Source: Arthrobacter terricola | Lineage (GTDB): Bacteria > Actinomycetota > Actinomycetes > Actinomycetales > Micrococcaceae | NCBI RefSeq assembly: GCF_004354015.1 | Contig: NZ_SMRU01000013.1 | Span: forward strand, 91,279-155,278 | DNA: 64,000 bases | Direction of reading: 5' to 3' | Shown here: positions 52,866-61,298 of the stretch, one piece after another | Layout: each line of letters starts with the position of its first letter | Position numbering within the stretch: the first letter of the stretch is position 1 | Notes under the pieces: generated by a model | Seen by the model: the letters and a program-made list of their open reading frames with translations, nothing else | Told to the model about the DNA's origin: nothing | Database searches by the model: none | Position numbers and translations under genes: made by a program

Positions 52866-53000
52866 TTTGGGAGCCTTCCTGCATGTTCGGCGCTCCATGG
52901 CGCCCGCACGGCGAGACCATTTTTTAAAACGAACAGGTCTTGGTAGCAGGTGGCGTACCGACCTTGACGAGTAACCCAAGCTCGAAGGTACAGAAGCCCT

Positions 53001-53038
53001 GTTTCGACATGTGACACGGATCATTTCCGTCATGTAAC
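53001..53038 (-). promoter_or_regulatory. GlnR-like box upstream of amtB
   Basis: On the minus strand GTTAC-ATGACG-GAAAT fits the actinobacterial GlnR half-box gTnAC-N6-GaAAC (53023-53038). A second match, GTCAC-ATGTC-GAAAC (53001-53015), has one base less in the spacer. Two such boxes in tandem are the normal GlnR pattern before amtB. Confidence 0.6.
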
Positions 53039-53156
53039 GCGAAGGCCACCGCCGTTAATTTCTCAAGTCGGCAGAGTTTCGGGCGTGTTACACGGCGTGT
53101 TGGGAACGCCTATTACAAGGCGCGCTGTCGCGGCCGGCCGGCGGCCCGACGGCGGT

Positions 53157-53732
53157 TCAGCGGCTGGCCGCTGGCACCAGGATCCAGAGCACCTCGACCG
53201 GCTCATCCGTCGGGTTGACCCAGGTATGCGGCTCGCGGCCAGGGAAGGACAAGGTGTCCCCCTGCTCGAGTTCGTACTCGTCGTTCGTGAGGATCAGCCT
53301 GATGCGGCCCTTGACCACGTGCAGCACATCGACGTCGCAATCAACCGCGTAAAGCTCGGATTCCCCCCGCCCCCTCGGCTCGATGGACGCCTGCAGGACT
53401 TGCACGCGCCGTTCGGACCTGGCAGTCAGGAGCCGCTCCACGATCCCCTCGCCACCGAGCGAGATCCGCGGACCGTCGTCGCGGCGGGTCAAGTGGGTTT
53501 CCGGCGCCGCGAAAAGCTCGCCGATCTGGACCGAGAGCACCTGGCACAGCGTCACGAGGGACGCGACCGACGGCGACGTCAGGTCGCGTTCCACGCGGCT
53601 CAGGAAACCCTTGGTCAGGCCGGTGGCGTCGGCAACCTGTTCGATGGTCAGCCGCTGCGCCTGGCGGGCGGCGCGGATTCGGGAACCGATGGCAACGGGC
53701 GCGTTGCTTGGTTCAACGGGGAGAGCCTTCAT
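53157..53732 (-). CDS. XRE-family regulator with cupin domain
   Basis: Protein of 191 residues: a Cro/C1-type helix-turn-helix (residues about 16-70: IGSRIRAARQAQRLTIEQVADATGLTKGFLSRVERDLTSPSV) and a C-terminal cupin barrel (about 110-185, VLHVVKGRIRLIL, LEQGDTLSFPGREPHTWVN). This is the PuuR-like layout, in which the cupin senses a small ligand; PuuR itself responds to putrescine. It is divergent from the sodium:solute symporter, and a 7+8+7 inverted repeat lies between them. It probably controls the symporter and itself. Confidence 0.85.
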   Translation of the reverse strand: MKALPVEPSNAPVAIGSRIRAARQAQRLTIEQVADATGLTKGFLSRVERDLTSPSVASLVTLCQVLSVQIGELFAAPETHLTRRDDGPRISLGGEGIVERLLTARSERRVQVLQASIEPRGRGESELYAVDCDVDVLHVVKGRIRLILTNDEYELEQGDTLSFPGREPHTWVNPTDEPVEVLWILVPAASR

Positions 53733-53838
53733 TCACGAACCTTTCAGGCCATTCCGGCGGCCCTGTCATTGCAGCAATAGTAGCCGCATCTTGACTGTTA
53801 CTCGCATCACTACGTATTCTAATAGGCAACAAGTGTTG

Positions 53839-53860
53839 TTTGTGAGGCATACATCACAAA
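53839..53860. promoter_or_regulatory. Inverted repeat TTTGTGA-N8-TCACAAA
   Basis: A perfect 7+8+7 palindrome midway between the divergent regulator (start 53732) and symporter (start 53966) genes. The best candidate operator for the XRE-cupin regulator. Confidence 0.6.
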
Positions 53861-53965
53861 CCGCTCCCCAACTCACCCGAGCAGAGCATCGGCGAGTCGA
53901 AAGCGCAAAGCGCGGGCCGCCGTCGTCCTCCCCAACCGACTCTGCCAAACCCTCAGGAGCCAACC

Positions 53966-55492
53966 GTGGACTTCATCAATATCGCGATCGTGGTGGTGTA
54001 TTTGCTCGCCATGCTGGCCTTTGGCTGGTGGGGCAAATCGCGCACCAAGAACAACAGCGACTTCCTCGTGGCCGGACGCCGCCTTGGCCCAATGCTCTAC
54101 ACGGGCACCATGGCGGCAGTGGTCCTTGGCGGCGCGTCCACGGTGGGCGGCGTCGGCCTCGGCTACAAGTTCGGCCTCTCCGGCATGTGGCTGGTTGTCG
54201 CGATCGGTTCAGGCGTGCTCCTCTTGAGCCTGCTCTTCGCCGGCACCATCCAGCGGCTGAAGATCTACACGGTCTCCCAGATGCTGAGCCTGCGTTACGG
54301 CCAGCGCGCCACGCAGACTTCCGGCATCGTCATGCTCGCCTACACCCTCATGCTGTGCGCCACGTCCACTGGTGCTTACGCCACGATCTTCGTTGTCCTC
54401 TTCGGTTGGGAGCGCTGGCTCGCCATCGCCGTCGGCGGCGCGATCGTCCTCGTGTACTCGACCATCGGCGGCATGTGGTCCATCACCCTGGCCGACCAAG
54501 TGCAGTTCATCATCAAGACCGTGGGCATCTTCTTCCTGATGCTCCCCTTCGCGCTCAACGCGGCAGGCGGCTTCGACGGCATCCGCGCACGCGTCGATGC
54601 CAGCTTCTTCCAACTTGACGGCATCGGACTGCAGACCATCATCACGTATTTCGTGGTTTACACCCTGGGCTTGCTGATCGGCCAGGACATCTGGCAGCGC
54701 GTCTTCACGGCCAAGACCCCGAAGGTCGCCCGCTGGGGCGGCACCACCGCCGGGCTCTACTGCATCCTCTACGGCATCGCCGGCGCACTGATCGGCCTGG
54801 CCGCCCGGGTGGCCCTGCCCAACATCGACGTCAAGTCGCTCGGCAAGGACGTCGTGTACGCCGAAGTCGCAACCCACATCCTGCCCATCGGTATCGGCGG
54901 CCTGGTCATGGCGGCAGCCGTCGCCGCCATGATGTCCACCGCTTCGGGCGCCCTCATCGCCGCGGCAACGGTGGCGCGCGCCGACGTCGTCCCCTTCGTG
55001 GCCAGCTGGTTCGGCAAGACCGTCACCACGGACGACTCCACCAACCCCGAGCACGACGTCAAGGCAAACCGCTACTGGGTCCTTGGACTGGGCGTCCTCG
55101 CGGTACTCATATCCATGGCGGCGCAGGACGTCGTGGTGGCCCTGACCATCGCCTACGACATCCTGGTAGGCGGACTCCTCGTCGCGATCCTCGGCGGTCT
55201 GGTCTGGAAGCGCGGCACGGGCATCGCCGCCGCATGGTCCATGGCCGTCGGCTCGGTCCTCACCCTGGCCCTGCTCATCGCCTACGCCACGGGCGCTATC
55301 CCGAGCGAAGACGGCGTCTACGCCAACGAGCCGATTTACTACGGCCTTGGCGCATCGCTGCTCGTCTACATCGTGCTCTCGCTCCTCACGCGGCCCACCG
55401 AACCGGCGGTCCGCGAAGCCTGGGACCGCCGCGTCGCGGGGGCAACCACCGAGGAACTCCCCTTGGATGCCCACCCGGTCGCCACTCACTGA
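53966..55492 (+). CDS. Sodium:solute symporter family protein
   Basis: Membrane symporter of 508 residues with about thirteen hydrophobic segments, of the SSS type. Motifs: FLVAGRRLGPMLYTGTMAAVVLGGASTVGGVGLGY in the first repeat, YSTIGGMWSITLADQVQFIIK with the conserved helix 5-6 region, GQDIWQRVFTAKTPKVA, and MAAAVAAMMSTASGALIAAATVARAD, which carries the Ser/Thr sodium site. The GTG start follows AGGAG. The neighbouring PuuR-like regulator suggests a polyamine, amino acid or other organic solute as substrate. A perfect 21-bp terminator follows the stop. Confidence 0.9.
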   Translation: MDFINIAIVVVYLLAMLAFGWWGKSRTKNNSDFLVAGRRLGPMLYTGTMAAVVLGGASTVGGVGLGYKFGLSGMWLVVAIGSGVLLLSLLFAGTIQRLKIYTVSQMLSLRYGQRATQTSGIVMLAYTLMLCATSTGAYATIFVVLFGWERWLAIAVGGAIVLVYSTIGGMWSITLADQVQFIIKTVGIFFLMLPFALNAAGGFDGIRARVDASFFQLDGIGLQTIITYFVVYTLGLLIGQDIWQRVFTAKTPKVARWGGTTAGLYCILYGIAGALIGLAARVALPNIDVKSLGKDVVYAEVATHILPIGIGGLVMAAAVAAMMSTASGALIAAATVARADVVPFVASWFGKTVTTDDSTNPEHDVKANRYWVLGLGVLAVLISMAAQDVVVALTIAYDILVGGLLVAILGGLVWKRGTGIAAAWSMAVGSVLTLALLIAYATGAIPSEDGVYANEPIYYGLGASLLVYIVLSLLTRPTEPAVREAWDRRVAGATTEELPLDAHPVATH

Positions 55493-55509
55493 CCCTCCCC
55501 GCATCGATT

Positions 55510-55559
55510 ACGACGTCGGCGCCGCACCTTTCTCTCGGAAGGTGCGGCGCCGACGTCGT
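55510..55559 (+). terminator. 21-bp perfect hairpin after the symporter
   Basis: Arms 55510-55530 and 55539-55559 pair perfectly around an 8-base loop, 17 bases after the stop codon. Very GC-rich; the sequence beyond is AT-rich but without a T-run. Confidence 0.8.
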
Positions 55560-55752
55560 GCTTAATATGGGAAACTTTTAGCCCTTTGGCGGCGAGCTGC
55601 GCCTACAGTAGAGGCAGCTTCAAGAGATGTGGCGCCAAGCTCCGACTTGCCGCACGCCAACCCCATGTTCACGGGTGGTTCGGATGGGAAGCGGCCCGGC
55701 CCCGGACCAGAGACAACCGGACGGGCAAGAGCACCTCCGCGAGGAGTAGGCA

Positions 55753-56088
55753 ATGCCTTTGCAATCCATAACCGTAAGCGGGCAGGTCACGGAAGCCGGT
55801 GCGCCTGCCGTTCAGGCGCGTCCGTCCGCGGCTCCCCCGGGCCACAGGTGTGAGGAAAGCGTGCGGGTCGTCCCCGGCGTCGACCTCTCACAGGGCACCA
55901 TCACGTTTATGGTGGACGGCCACCTGGAGCGCTACTGGCACCATGAGCCGCGGCTCATCACGCAAGCGCTGGCGTGTTCCGTCCGCCCGGTTCGCTGGTT
56001 CCCGGCCACGCGCAAACTCACCCTCACCGTCGCGGCGGCAGGGCACCGCAACGGCGTTGAGCGGCATTTCATCCTGAGCGCGTTCTAG
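55753..56088 (+). CDS. Small conserved hypothetical protein
   Basis: Protein of 111 residues, soluble, with no signal or membrane segment. The first 50 residues are variable; the C-terminal half (GTITFMVDGHLERYWHHEPRLITQAL, VRWFPATRKLTLTVAAAG) reads like an ordered beta-rich domain. GAGGAG seven bases before the ATG supports translation. I do not recognise the family. The next gene is convergent. Confidence 0.6.
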   Translation: MPLQSITVSGQVTEAGAPAVQARPSAAPPGHRCEESVRVVPGVDLSQGTITFMVDGHLERYWHHEPRLITQALACSVRPVRWFPATRKLTLTVAAAGHRNGVERHFILSAF

Positions 56089-56097
56089 CTGCGCGCG

Positions 56098-56289
56098 TTA
56101 CTCGGCCTCGTCAGCCTCGCGATGCTCCTCCGCCTCGTCAAGCGGGACGGTGCGTTCGTCGTCGTCGAGGACCTCGGATTGTTCGTCCCAATCCTCGTCG
56201 ACTTCCAGGTCTTCGCTGTAGTCGTAGGCGGGATCGGCCTCGACCGTGGGCCGGTCGGGGTGGGGGGCGTGGGCGCCGGTGCTGTCCAT
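56098..56289 (-). CDS. Small acidic protein
   Basis: Protein of 63 residues, over one third Asp and Glu, without hydrophobic stretches and probably disordered. GGAGG seven bases before the ATG is a strong ribosome binding site, which is the main reason to call it. The function is unknown. It is convergent with the preceding small gene. Confidence 0.65.
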   Translation of the reverse strand: MDSTGAHAPHPDRPTVEADPAYDYSEDLEVDEDWDEQSEVLDDDERTVPLDEAEEHREADEAE

Positions 56290-56536
56290 GATGCAACCTC
56301 CATTCGACGTGGCGCTGGTCTGTCACGAACAAGCCTGCTTGCCGCTTCTTCGTGGACCCTGTGCAACCATCCCAGCACTGCCCATTCCGGTGGTCAAGGC
56401 TTCCCCGAAGGAGCCCGTTTTTACGGTGCGCCTAAACTGTCCAGTGAGGGTTGCCAGCCGGAAATCCGCGGAATTTGGCGGTAAAGTGGACATGCAATGA
56501 GGCGATGAAGCCCGCCCCAGCAACCCAGGAGTACCG

Positions 56537-57724
56537 GTGCACCCGCACGCAAAATCCTCACATCCAACCCCTCCCGCCCAAGAGGCCGCGAGTCCCGAAG
56601 AACCTTTGGCAAGTCCCGCCGAAGAGGCACCGGCCCCCAAGACTTCCCCCTCGTCGTCGGACATCAAGCGCTGGCGGCAGTACCTCGCCGACGAACGCGC
56701 CGAAGCCGCCGTCTACCGCCAACTGGCCCAGCGCCGCGACGGCGAAGAACGGCAAATCCTCCTGGCCCTCGCAGACGCCGAAGGCCGCCACGAAGCCCAC
56801 TGGATCAAGCTCCTAGGCGAACACGCCGGAATGCCACGGGTAGCGTCGACGCGCAGCCGTATGCTCGGCTTCCTCGCCCGGAATTTCGGTTCCGTGTTCG
56901 TCCTCGCCCTAGCCCAGCGGGCCGAAAGCCGCTCCCCCTACGCCAAGGACCTAGCGGCCACCCGCGCGATGGCCGCTGACGAACAGATCCACGAAGAGGT
57001 AGTCCGCGCCCTCGCGACCCGCGGCCGCAACAGGCTGTCAGGCACCTTCCGCGCAGCTGTATTCGGCGCCAACGACGGCCTCGTCAGCAACCTTTCGCTC
57101 GTGATGGGCATGGCGGCCACCGGAGTACCGGCCGCGGTGGTCCTGTTCAGCGGCATCGCCGGCCTCCTCGCCGGCGCGTTGTCCATGGGGGCAGGCGAAT
57201 ACGTCTCCGTCCGCTCGCAACTCGAACTCCTCCGCGCCACCCGTCCCACGCAGGCCACGCTCACCGCGGCACCGTCGTTGGACCTCGAGCACAACGAGCT
57301 TGTCCTGGTCTACCTCGCCCGCGGCATGTCCCACGAAGCCGCCGAGCACCGCGCCGCAGAACGCATGGGAATCTTCAGCTGCGATTGCGATCCCAGCCTC
57401 TCCCTCCAGCCGGAAGAAGAGGAAACGGTGGACGAGCATGAGGCCATCGGCTCCGCGTGGGGCGCGGCATTGTCCAGCTTCTGTTTCTTCGCCTCTGGCG
57501 CCATCGTGCCCATCCTGCCGTTCATTTTCGGCATGACCGGCTTCGCCGCACTCGCAGTAGCCGGTACGCTGGTGGGCATCGCTCTCCTGTCGACGGGCGC
57601 CGTCGTCGGCCTGTTGTCCGGAACGTCACCGCTCACCCGCGGCCTCCGGCAGCTCGCCATCGGCCTCGGAGCCGCTGCCGCAACTTACGGGCTGGGTCTC
57701 GTTTTCGGAGCCGTGATCGGATAG
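56537..57724 (+). CDS. Rubrerythrin-like/VIT1 iron-manganese transporter
   Basis: Protein of 395 residues in two parts. Residues about 40-170 resemble a ferritin-like (rubrerythrin) helical domain with the Glu-containing motifs LADERAEAAVYRQLA and ALADAEGRHEAHWIKLL, and later AADEQIHEEVVRAL, able to bind two iron ions. Residues about 180-395 form the VIT1/CCC1 membrane domain (FGANDGLVSNLSLVMGMAATG, ALSMGAGEYVSVRSQ, then three more helices). Such fusions (MbfA type) export or store iron or manganese. The GTG start follows AGGAG. It is transcribed alone. Confidence 0.85.
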   Translation: MHPHAKSSHPTPPAQEAASPEEPLASPAEEAPAPKTSPSSSDIKRWRQYLADERAEAAVYRQLAQRRDGEERQILLALADAEGRHEAHWIKLLGEHAGMPRVASTRSRMLGFLARNFGSVFVLALAQRAESRSPYAKDLAATRAMAADEQIHEEVVRALATRGRNRLSGTFRAAVFGANDGLVSNLSLVMGMAATGVPAAVVLFSGIAGLLAGALSMGAGEYVSVRSQLELLRATRPTQATLTAAPSLDLEHNELVLVYLARGMSHEAAEHRAAERMGIFSCDCDPSLSLQPEEEETVDEHEAIGSAWGAALSSFCFFASGAIVPILPFIFGMTGFAALAVAGTLVGIALLSTGAVVGLLSGTSPLTRGLRQLAIGLGAAAATYGLGLVFGAVIG

Positions 57725-57778
57725 GGGCGCCGCTCCGTGCTTCGGCGCGGGGATTGGGGACTTTTTTGGGGGGAAGTA

Positions 57779-58696
57779 GTGCATTCGAATAACGGGTTCG
57801 ACGGCGGCCTGCCGCCACGGAGAACCGGCACTGTTGCTGCGGTGATCCGGAATTTGGTGGTCGTGGGAATCGTGGCCACGGTGGCGGTGCTCATCAGCGG
57901 GTTCCTCCGCGGGGACCCGGCAATAACCTCCTTGGTTCCGGGGTTTGCCCCTCCAACACATGGTCCGGCTACGGCCGCTCCCGGACACGCGCCGGCCCAA
58001 GCCGCGCCGAAAGCAGCCCGGGCTCCGGACACGCCGCCGCCCGGGTACGAGGAAGCGGACCACCCGCTGGGAACCCCCGCCAAACCCGCCGTCGCCAGCG
58101 ATTCCTACAAGTTCCTGGCAACCAACGACGACGGCACGCCAGTAGGTTACTCGCCGTGCCGTCCGCTGCATTACGTGGTCAATGCGGCCCAGGCTCCCGC
58201 CGGCTCCGAAGGCCTCATCACCGACGCCATCGCGAAGATCGCCGCAGCCACAGGCCTCTCGTTCGTCGATGACGGCACCACGGAGGAAAATCCTTCGGAC
58301 AAGCGAGATCCCTACCAACCGGACCTCTACGGAGACCGGTGGGCGCCCCTCCTGATTTCCTGGACCACGCCCGAAGCAGCTCCAGCTTTGGCCGGGTCCG
58401 TCATCGGCACCGGCGGCAGCACGATGTACAGCTTCACCAAAGGTCCGAAAAGCTACGTCACGGGCAGCCTGGACCTGGACGCGCCACAAATCACCGAGCT
58501 CCTGGCCATCCCCGGCGGTTCGCACTATGTTTCCGCCGTCATTCAACACGAGCTGGGCCATGTAGTGGGCCTCGACCATGTCCAAGACCCGGTCCAGCTC
58601 ATGTACCCCGAAATTGGAGCCCCCGATGGCCTGGCCGCGGGCGACCTCAACGGACTCTACAAACTGGCCTCGGCCCCGTGCCGGAAGGATTTGTAG
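57779..58696 (+). CDS. Secreted matrixin-like zinc metalloprotease
   Basis: Protein of 305 residues with one N-terminal membrane segment (VIRNLVVVGIVATVAVLISGFL), probably a signal anchor, then a Pro/Ala-rich linker and an extracellular domain. The zinc-binding motif HELGHVVGLDH lies near residue 260, followed by QLMYPEI with the Met-turn of metzincins. The domain opens PCRPLHYVVN, as in other actinobacterial matrixin-like proteins. The GTG at 57779 is chosen because GGGGGGA precedes it. The substrate is unknown. It is convergent with the deacetylase gene, two bases away. Confidence 0.8.
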   Translation: MHSNNGFDGGLPPRRTGTVAAVIRNLVVVGIVATVAVLISGFLRGDPAITSLVPGFAPPTHGPATAAPGHAPAQAAPKAARAPDTPPPGYEEADHPLGTPAKPAVASDSYKFLATNDDGTPVGYSPCRPLHYVVNAAQAPAGSEGLITDAIAKIAAATGLSFVDDGTTEENPSDKRDPYQPDLYGDRWAPLLISWTTPEAAPALAGSVIGTGGSTMYSFTKGPKSYVTGSLDLDAPQITELLAIPGGSHYVSAVIQHELGHVVGLDHVQDPVQLMYPEIGAPDGLAAGDLNGLYKLASAPCRKDL

Positions 58697-58698
58697 CG

Positions 58699-59661
58699 TC
58701 AGCTCAGCGCGGTCTCCCGTGTTCGGGAGGGCGTGAAGATGGCTCCGGCTCCCGGCTGGCTCGGTATCTCGATCCGGGCATGGCTCTGGACTTCGTTGAC
58801 CGTGGCTTTGGTGTGTTCGGCGATACGTTCCATGGTTGTCACCCACATTCCGTCCATTGCCTTCACGCGTTCGATCAACTGTTCCAGGGCAACAGCCTTG
58901 GACGGGCGGCCCGAGATGAAGGGGTGGTTGGTCAGGACGAAGCAACTGCCTTGGGAGTGGTGGGCTTCGGCTTCCAGAGTCCACATGTCGAGGACCTTGG
59001 ACGGGCTCTCGATCACTCCGCTGCCTGTCACTCCCGGATAGAACGCGTATTGCTCCCAGTCATCGAGCGTCCAGTCCACGGGGATTTCCACGATGTCGCG
59101 GGAATCCGTGTCCTGGGCCCCGTCTTGGGCGACGGCCATGCGATAGGGGGCATCGCCGTCGAGCAGGCTTGAATCGTAGAGGAAACCGCGGTCGGCGAGG
59201 AGGGCCGGCGAGTGCCAATTCAGCTCCCACCACGGGGCCCGATACCCGGCTGGCCGTACGCCGGCGACCTTGGCAAGCGCTTCCAGGCCACGGTCAAGGT
59301 AGCTGGCCTCGGTGGCGGCGTCGATTCCCTGCATGGGCTCGTGGAGGTAGCCGTGGTGGGCAACTTCGTGTCCGCCGTCGACGATCCGACGCACCACGTC
59401 AGGGTAGCTTTCGGCCGTGAATCCAGGGATGAAGAACGTGCCTTGGATCCCTTGGCGCTCAAGGATTTTCAGGAGGCGCGGGACTGCGACCTTCGGCCCG
59501 TAGGACTGGTGGCTCATGAGGGACATGCGCCGTGTTGAGGTGGGGTCGTGGGCGATGGTGCAGGATTCGGCGTCGACGTCGAACGTGAACGAAGCGGCCG
59601 CGGTGAAACCCTCGGGCCAGGTGATCGGGTGGGTCTCGTCGGGAAAAGCGTTGGTGGTCAT
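58699..59661 (-). CDS. Polysaccharide deacetylase family (cyclic-imide/allantoinase-like) hydrolase
   Basis: Soluble NodB-fold hydrolase of 320 residues. It has FTFDVDAESCT at the first strand with the catalytic Asp, HEVAHHGYLHEP with the His-x3-His zinc site near residue 105, GYRAPWWELN, and a late HPFISGRP. It has no signal peptide, so it acts in the cytoplasm, unlike true polysaccharide deacetylases. Proteins of this branch include PuuE-type allantoinases and cyclic imidases. It follows the NCS1 permease gene by 11 bases, and PucR is divergent, so a role in purine, hydantoin or imide breakdown fits. The ATG at 59661 is preceded by AGAGGA. Confidence 0.85.
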   Translation of the reverse strand: MTTNAFPDETHPITWPEGFTAAASFTFDVDAESCTIAHDPTSTRRMSLMSHQSYGPKVAVPRLLKILERQGIQGTFFIPGFTAESYPDVVRRIVDGGHEVAHHGYLHEPMQGIDAATEASYLDRGLEALAKVAGVRPAGYRAPWWELNWHSPALLADRGFLYDSSLLDGDAPYRMAVAQDGAQDTDSRDIVEIPVDWTLDDWEQYAFYPGVTGSGVIESPSKVLDMWTLEAEAHHSQGSCFVLTNHPFISGRPSKAVALEQLIERVKAMDGMWVTTMERIAEHTKATVNEVQSHARIEIPSQPGAGAIFTPSRTRETALS

Positions 59662-59672
59662 GGGAGTTCCTC

Positions 59673-61190
59673 TCAGTCGTTGACCAGGTTGACGACGGCG
59701 GCTTCCGCGGCAGGTGCCGAACCCGCCGTCGAGATCGGTGCGGTCGGCAGATACCGGGCATGAACCCGAGGGCCGAGCACGCCGTAGACGCTGGCGGCGA
59801 CAATTCCGCCAGCCAACCACGAGAGATCGACGCCACCCATGGCCGTGGCAATGGGACCTTGCATGATCGGGAGCACGCCGTACATGAACAGCCAGGTTGC
59901 AAAGATGCCAACGATAAGGGCGGTGATCCCGGCCCAGTTGAAGGCGGGGAGCCGGCGGGTGCCGACGGGGTCGAAAAGACGATCAACGCCCACTGGATGG
60001 CGCTTGTCCACCCGGAAGTAATGCACCAGCATGATGCCTCCCCATGCCGCGACCCAGGCCACCAGGCCGCCGAGCCAGGTGCTCAGTGTTGAAGCAAAGT
60101 CCTCCTGGACGATGAAGAACACGACGCCGGCCAAGGCGAGCACGCCGACGAAAAGGTTCAGTGACCGGCGCTTGGCTTTGATGTCGAGAGCCTGGGCGGC
60201 CACGGAAAAGGTGTAGATGTTCAGGATGTTCGTGGCGATAGGACCGTGCAGCACCAGGAAGAGGACCGGGATGGCCAGGACTCCGAAGTTGTCCACGATG
60301 AGGTGGCCGGGGTCGGCCGTACCACTCTTCGTGGCCAGGCTGGCGCCGAGGATGCCGAGCCAAACCACCGGCAGGAACTGGCCGAAGACGGAGGCCAGGT
60401 AGACCTTGCGCTTGGGAACGGAGGTGCTGACGAACCGTGAATAGTCGGCGGCGTAGGTGAACCAGGTGATTCCCCAACCGATCCCGATGACCGTCATCAC
60501 GGTGGTCATGGCGGCGATCCTCGCACCGCCTTCCAGGACGGCGCCCGGTGGGCCGGCGTAGCCCCAGTCGATGTTCATGCCGAACCAGGACACCACCGAC
60601 ATCGCCACCAGCACAACGATGGTCGGCGGCACCGTCCACTTTTCGAATGCCGCGATCGCTTTGTAGCCGAACCACGCGATGATGACTTGCGCGGCCATGA
60701 TGAGGAACGCCACCAGGATTTTGGGCCCGACGTTGGGCTGGTCCGGATCGACAATTCCGAGCTTGCCGAGGAGTGCCATGACCAAATCGAGGATGATCCA
60801 GGTGTTGACGGCGCACCAGCCGATTCCGAGGAGCGCTTGGATTGCGCTCGGGAGGTAGTTGCCGCACCTGCCGAACGCGGCCCGGGCCAGGACCATGCCG
60901 GTGGCACCGGTTCGCTGGCCAAGCAGGACGAAGAGGCCGAATAGTGCCATGCCGATCAGGTTTCCGACCACCAGGACAGTGACGGTGTCGGCAAAGCCAA
61001 GTCCGAGCTGGACGCCAAGGGCCCCAAGGACCCAGTTGATCGGGGCCAGGTTTGCGCCGGCCCAGATCCAGAATTGACCCGCGACGCTGCGGGTTCTCGC
61101 CGATTCGGGAATGGACTGAAGGTTTTGCTCGACGTCGGTCTGCGCCGTTGCAGATCCAGGCGTCGTGGCAGCGGAAAGGTTCTCATACAT
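59673..61190 (-). CDS. NCS1 family permease (purine/allantoin/hydantoin type)
   Basis: Membrane symporter of 505 residues with about twelve helices, of the nucleobase-cation-symport-1 family. Motifs: WIWAGANLAPINWVLGALG in helix 1, GATGMVLARAAFGRCGNYLP, GIGWCAVNTWIILDL, and GIGWGITWFTYAADYSRFV. The substrate is probably a nucleobase, allantoin, hydantoin or thiamine-like compound; the deacetylase-like hydrolase next to it fits a cyclic ureide. The ATG at 61190 is chosen for GGAGG nine bases upstream; the longer frame starts further up. The promoter region shared with pucR carries a TGTGAGGC motif. Confidence 0.9.
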   Translation of the reverse strand: MYENLSAATTPGSATAQTDVEQNLQSIPESARTRSVAGQFWIWAGANLAPINWVLGALGVQLGLGFADTVTVLVVGNLIGMALFGLFVLLGQRTGATGMVLARAAFGRCGNYLPSAIQALLGIGWCAVNTWIILDLVMALLGKLGIVDPDQPNVGPKILVAFLIMAAQVIIAWFGYKAIAAFEKWTVPPTIVVLVAMSVVSWFGMNIDWGYAGPPGAVLEGGARIAAMTTVMTVIGIGWGITWFTYAADYSRFVSTSVPKRKVYLASVFGQFLPVVWLGILGASLATKSGTADPGHLIVDNFGVLAIPVLFLVLHGPIATNILNIYTFSVAAQALDIKAKRRSLNLFVGVLALAGVVFFIVQEDFASTLSTWLGGLVAWVAAWGGIMLVHYFRVDKRHPVGVDRLFDPVGTRRLPAFNWAGITALIVGIFATWLFMYGVLPIMQGPIATAMGGVDLSWLAGGIVAASVYGVLGPRVHARYLPTAPISTAGSAPAAEAAVVNLVND

Positions 61191-61228
61191 TGGGGGTGCC
61201 TCCGTGTGTGAAAGGGACCCTCTCAATG

Positions 61229-61247
61229 TATGTGCCTCACATCACAG
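61229..61247. promoter_or_regulatory. TGTGAGGC-containing motif between NCS1 and PucR genes
   Basis: On the minus strand TGTGATGTGAGGCACATA lies in the 108-base divergent region. It contains the octamer TGTGAGGC (61234-61241) also seen before the symporter and the sialidase. A site for PucR or for a wider nitrogen regulator is possible. Confidence 0.45.
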
Positions 61248-61298
61248 CAACAAGATACGATGTGTATGACAGTTGGCCGATAATAGTTACGGAATGTC

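Noticed and set aside
55562..55752. Short frames between the symporter terminator and the small hypothetical gene
   Set aside because: Both strands have 60-75 codon frames, but none has a ribosome binding site or recognisable sequence.
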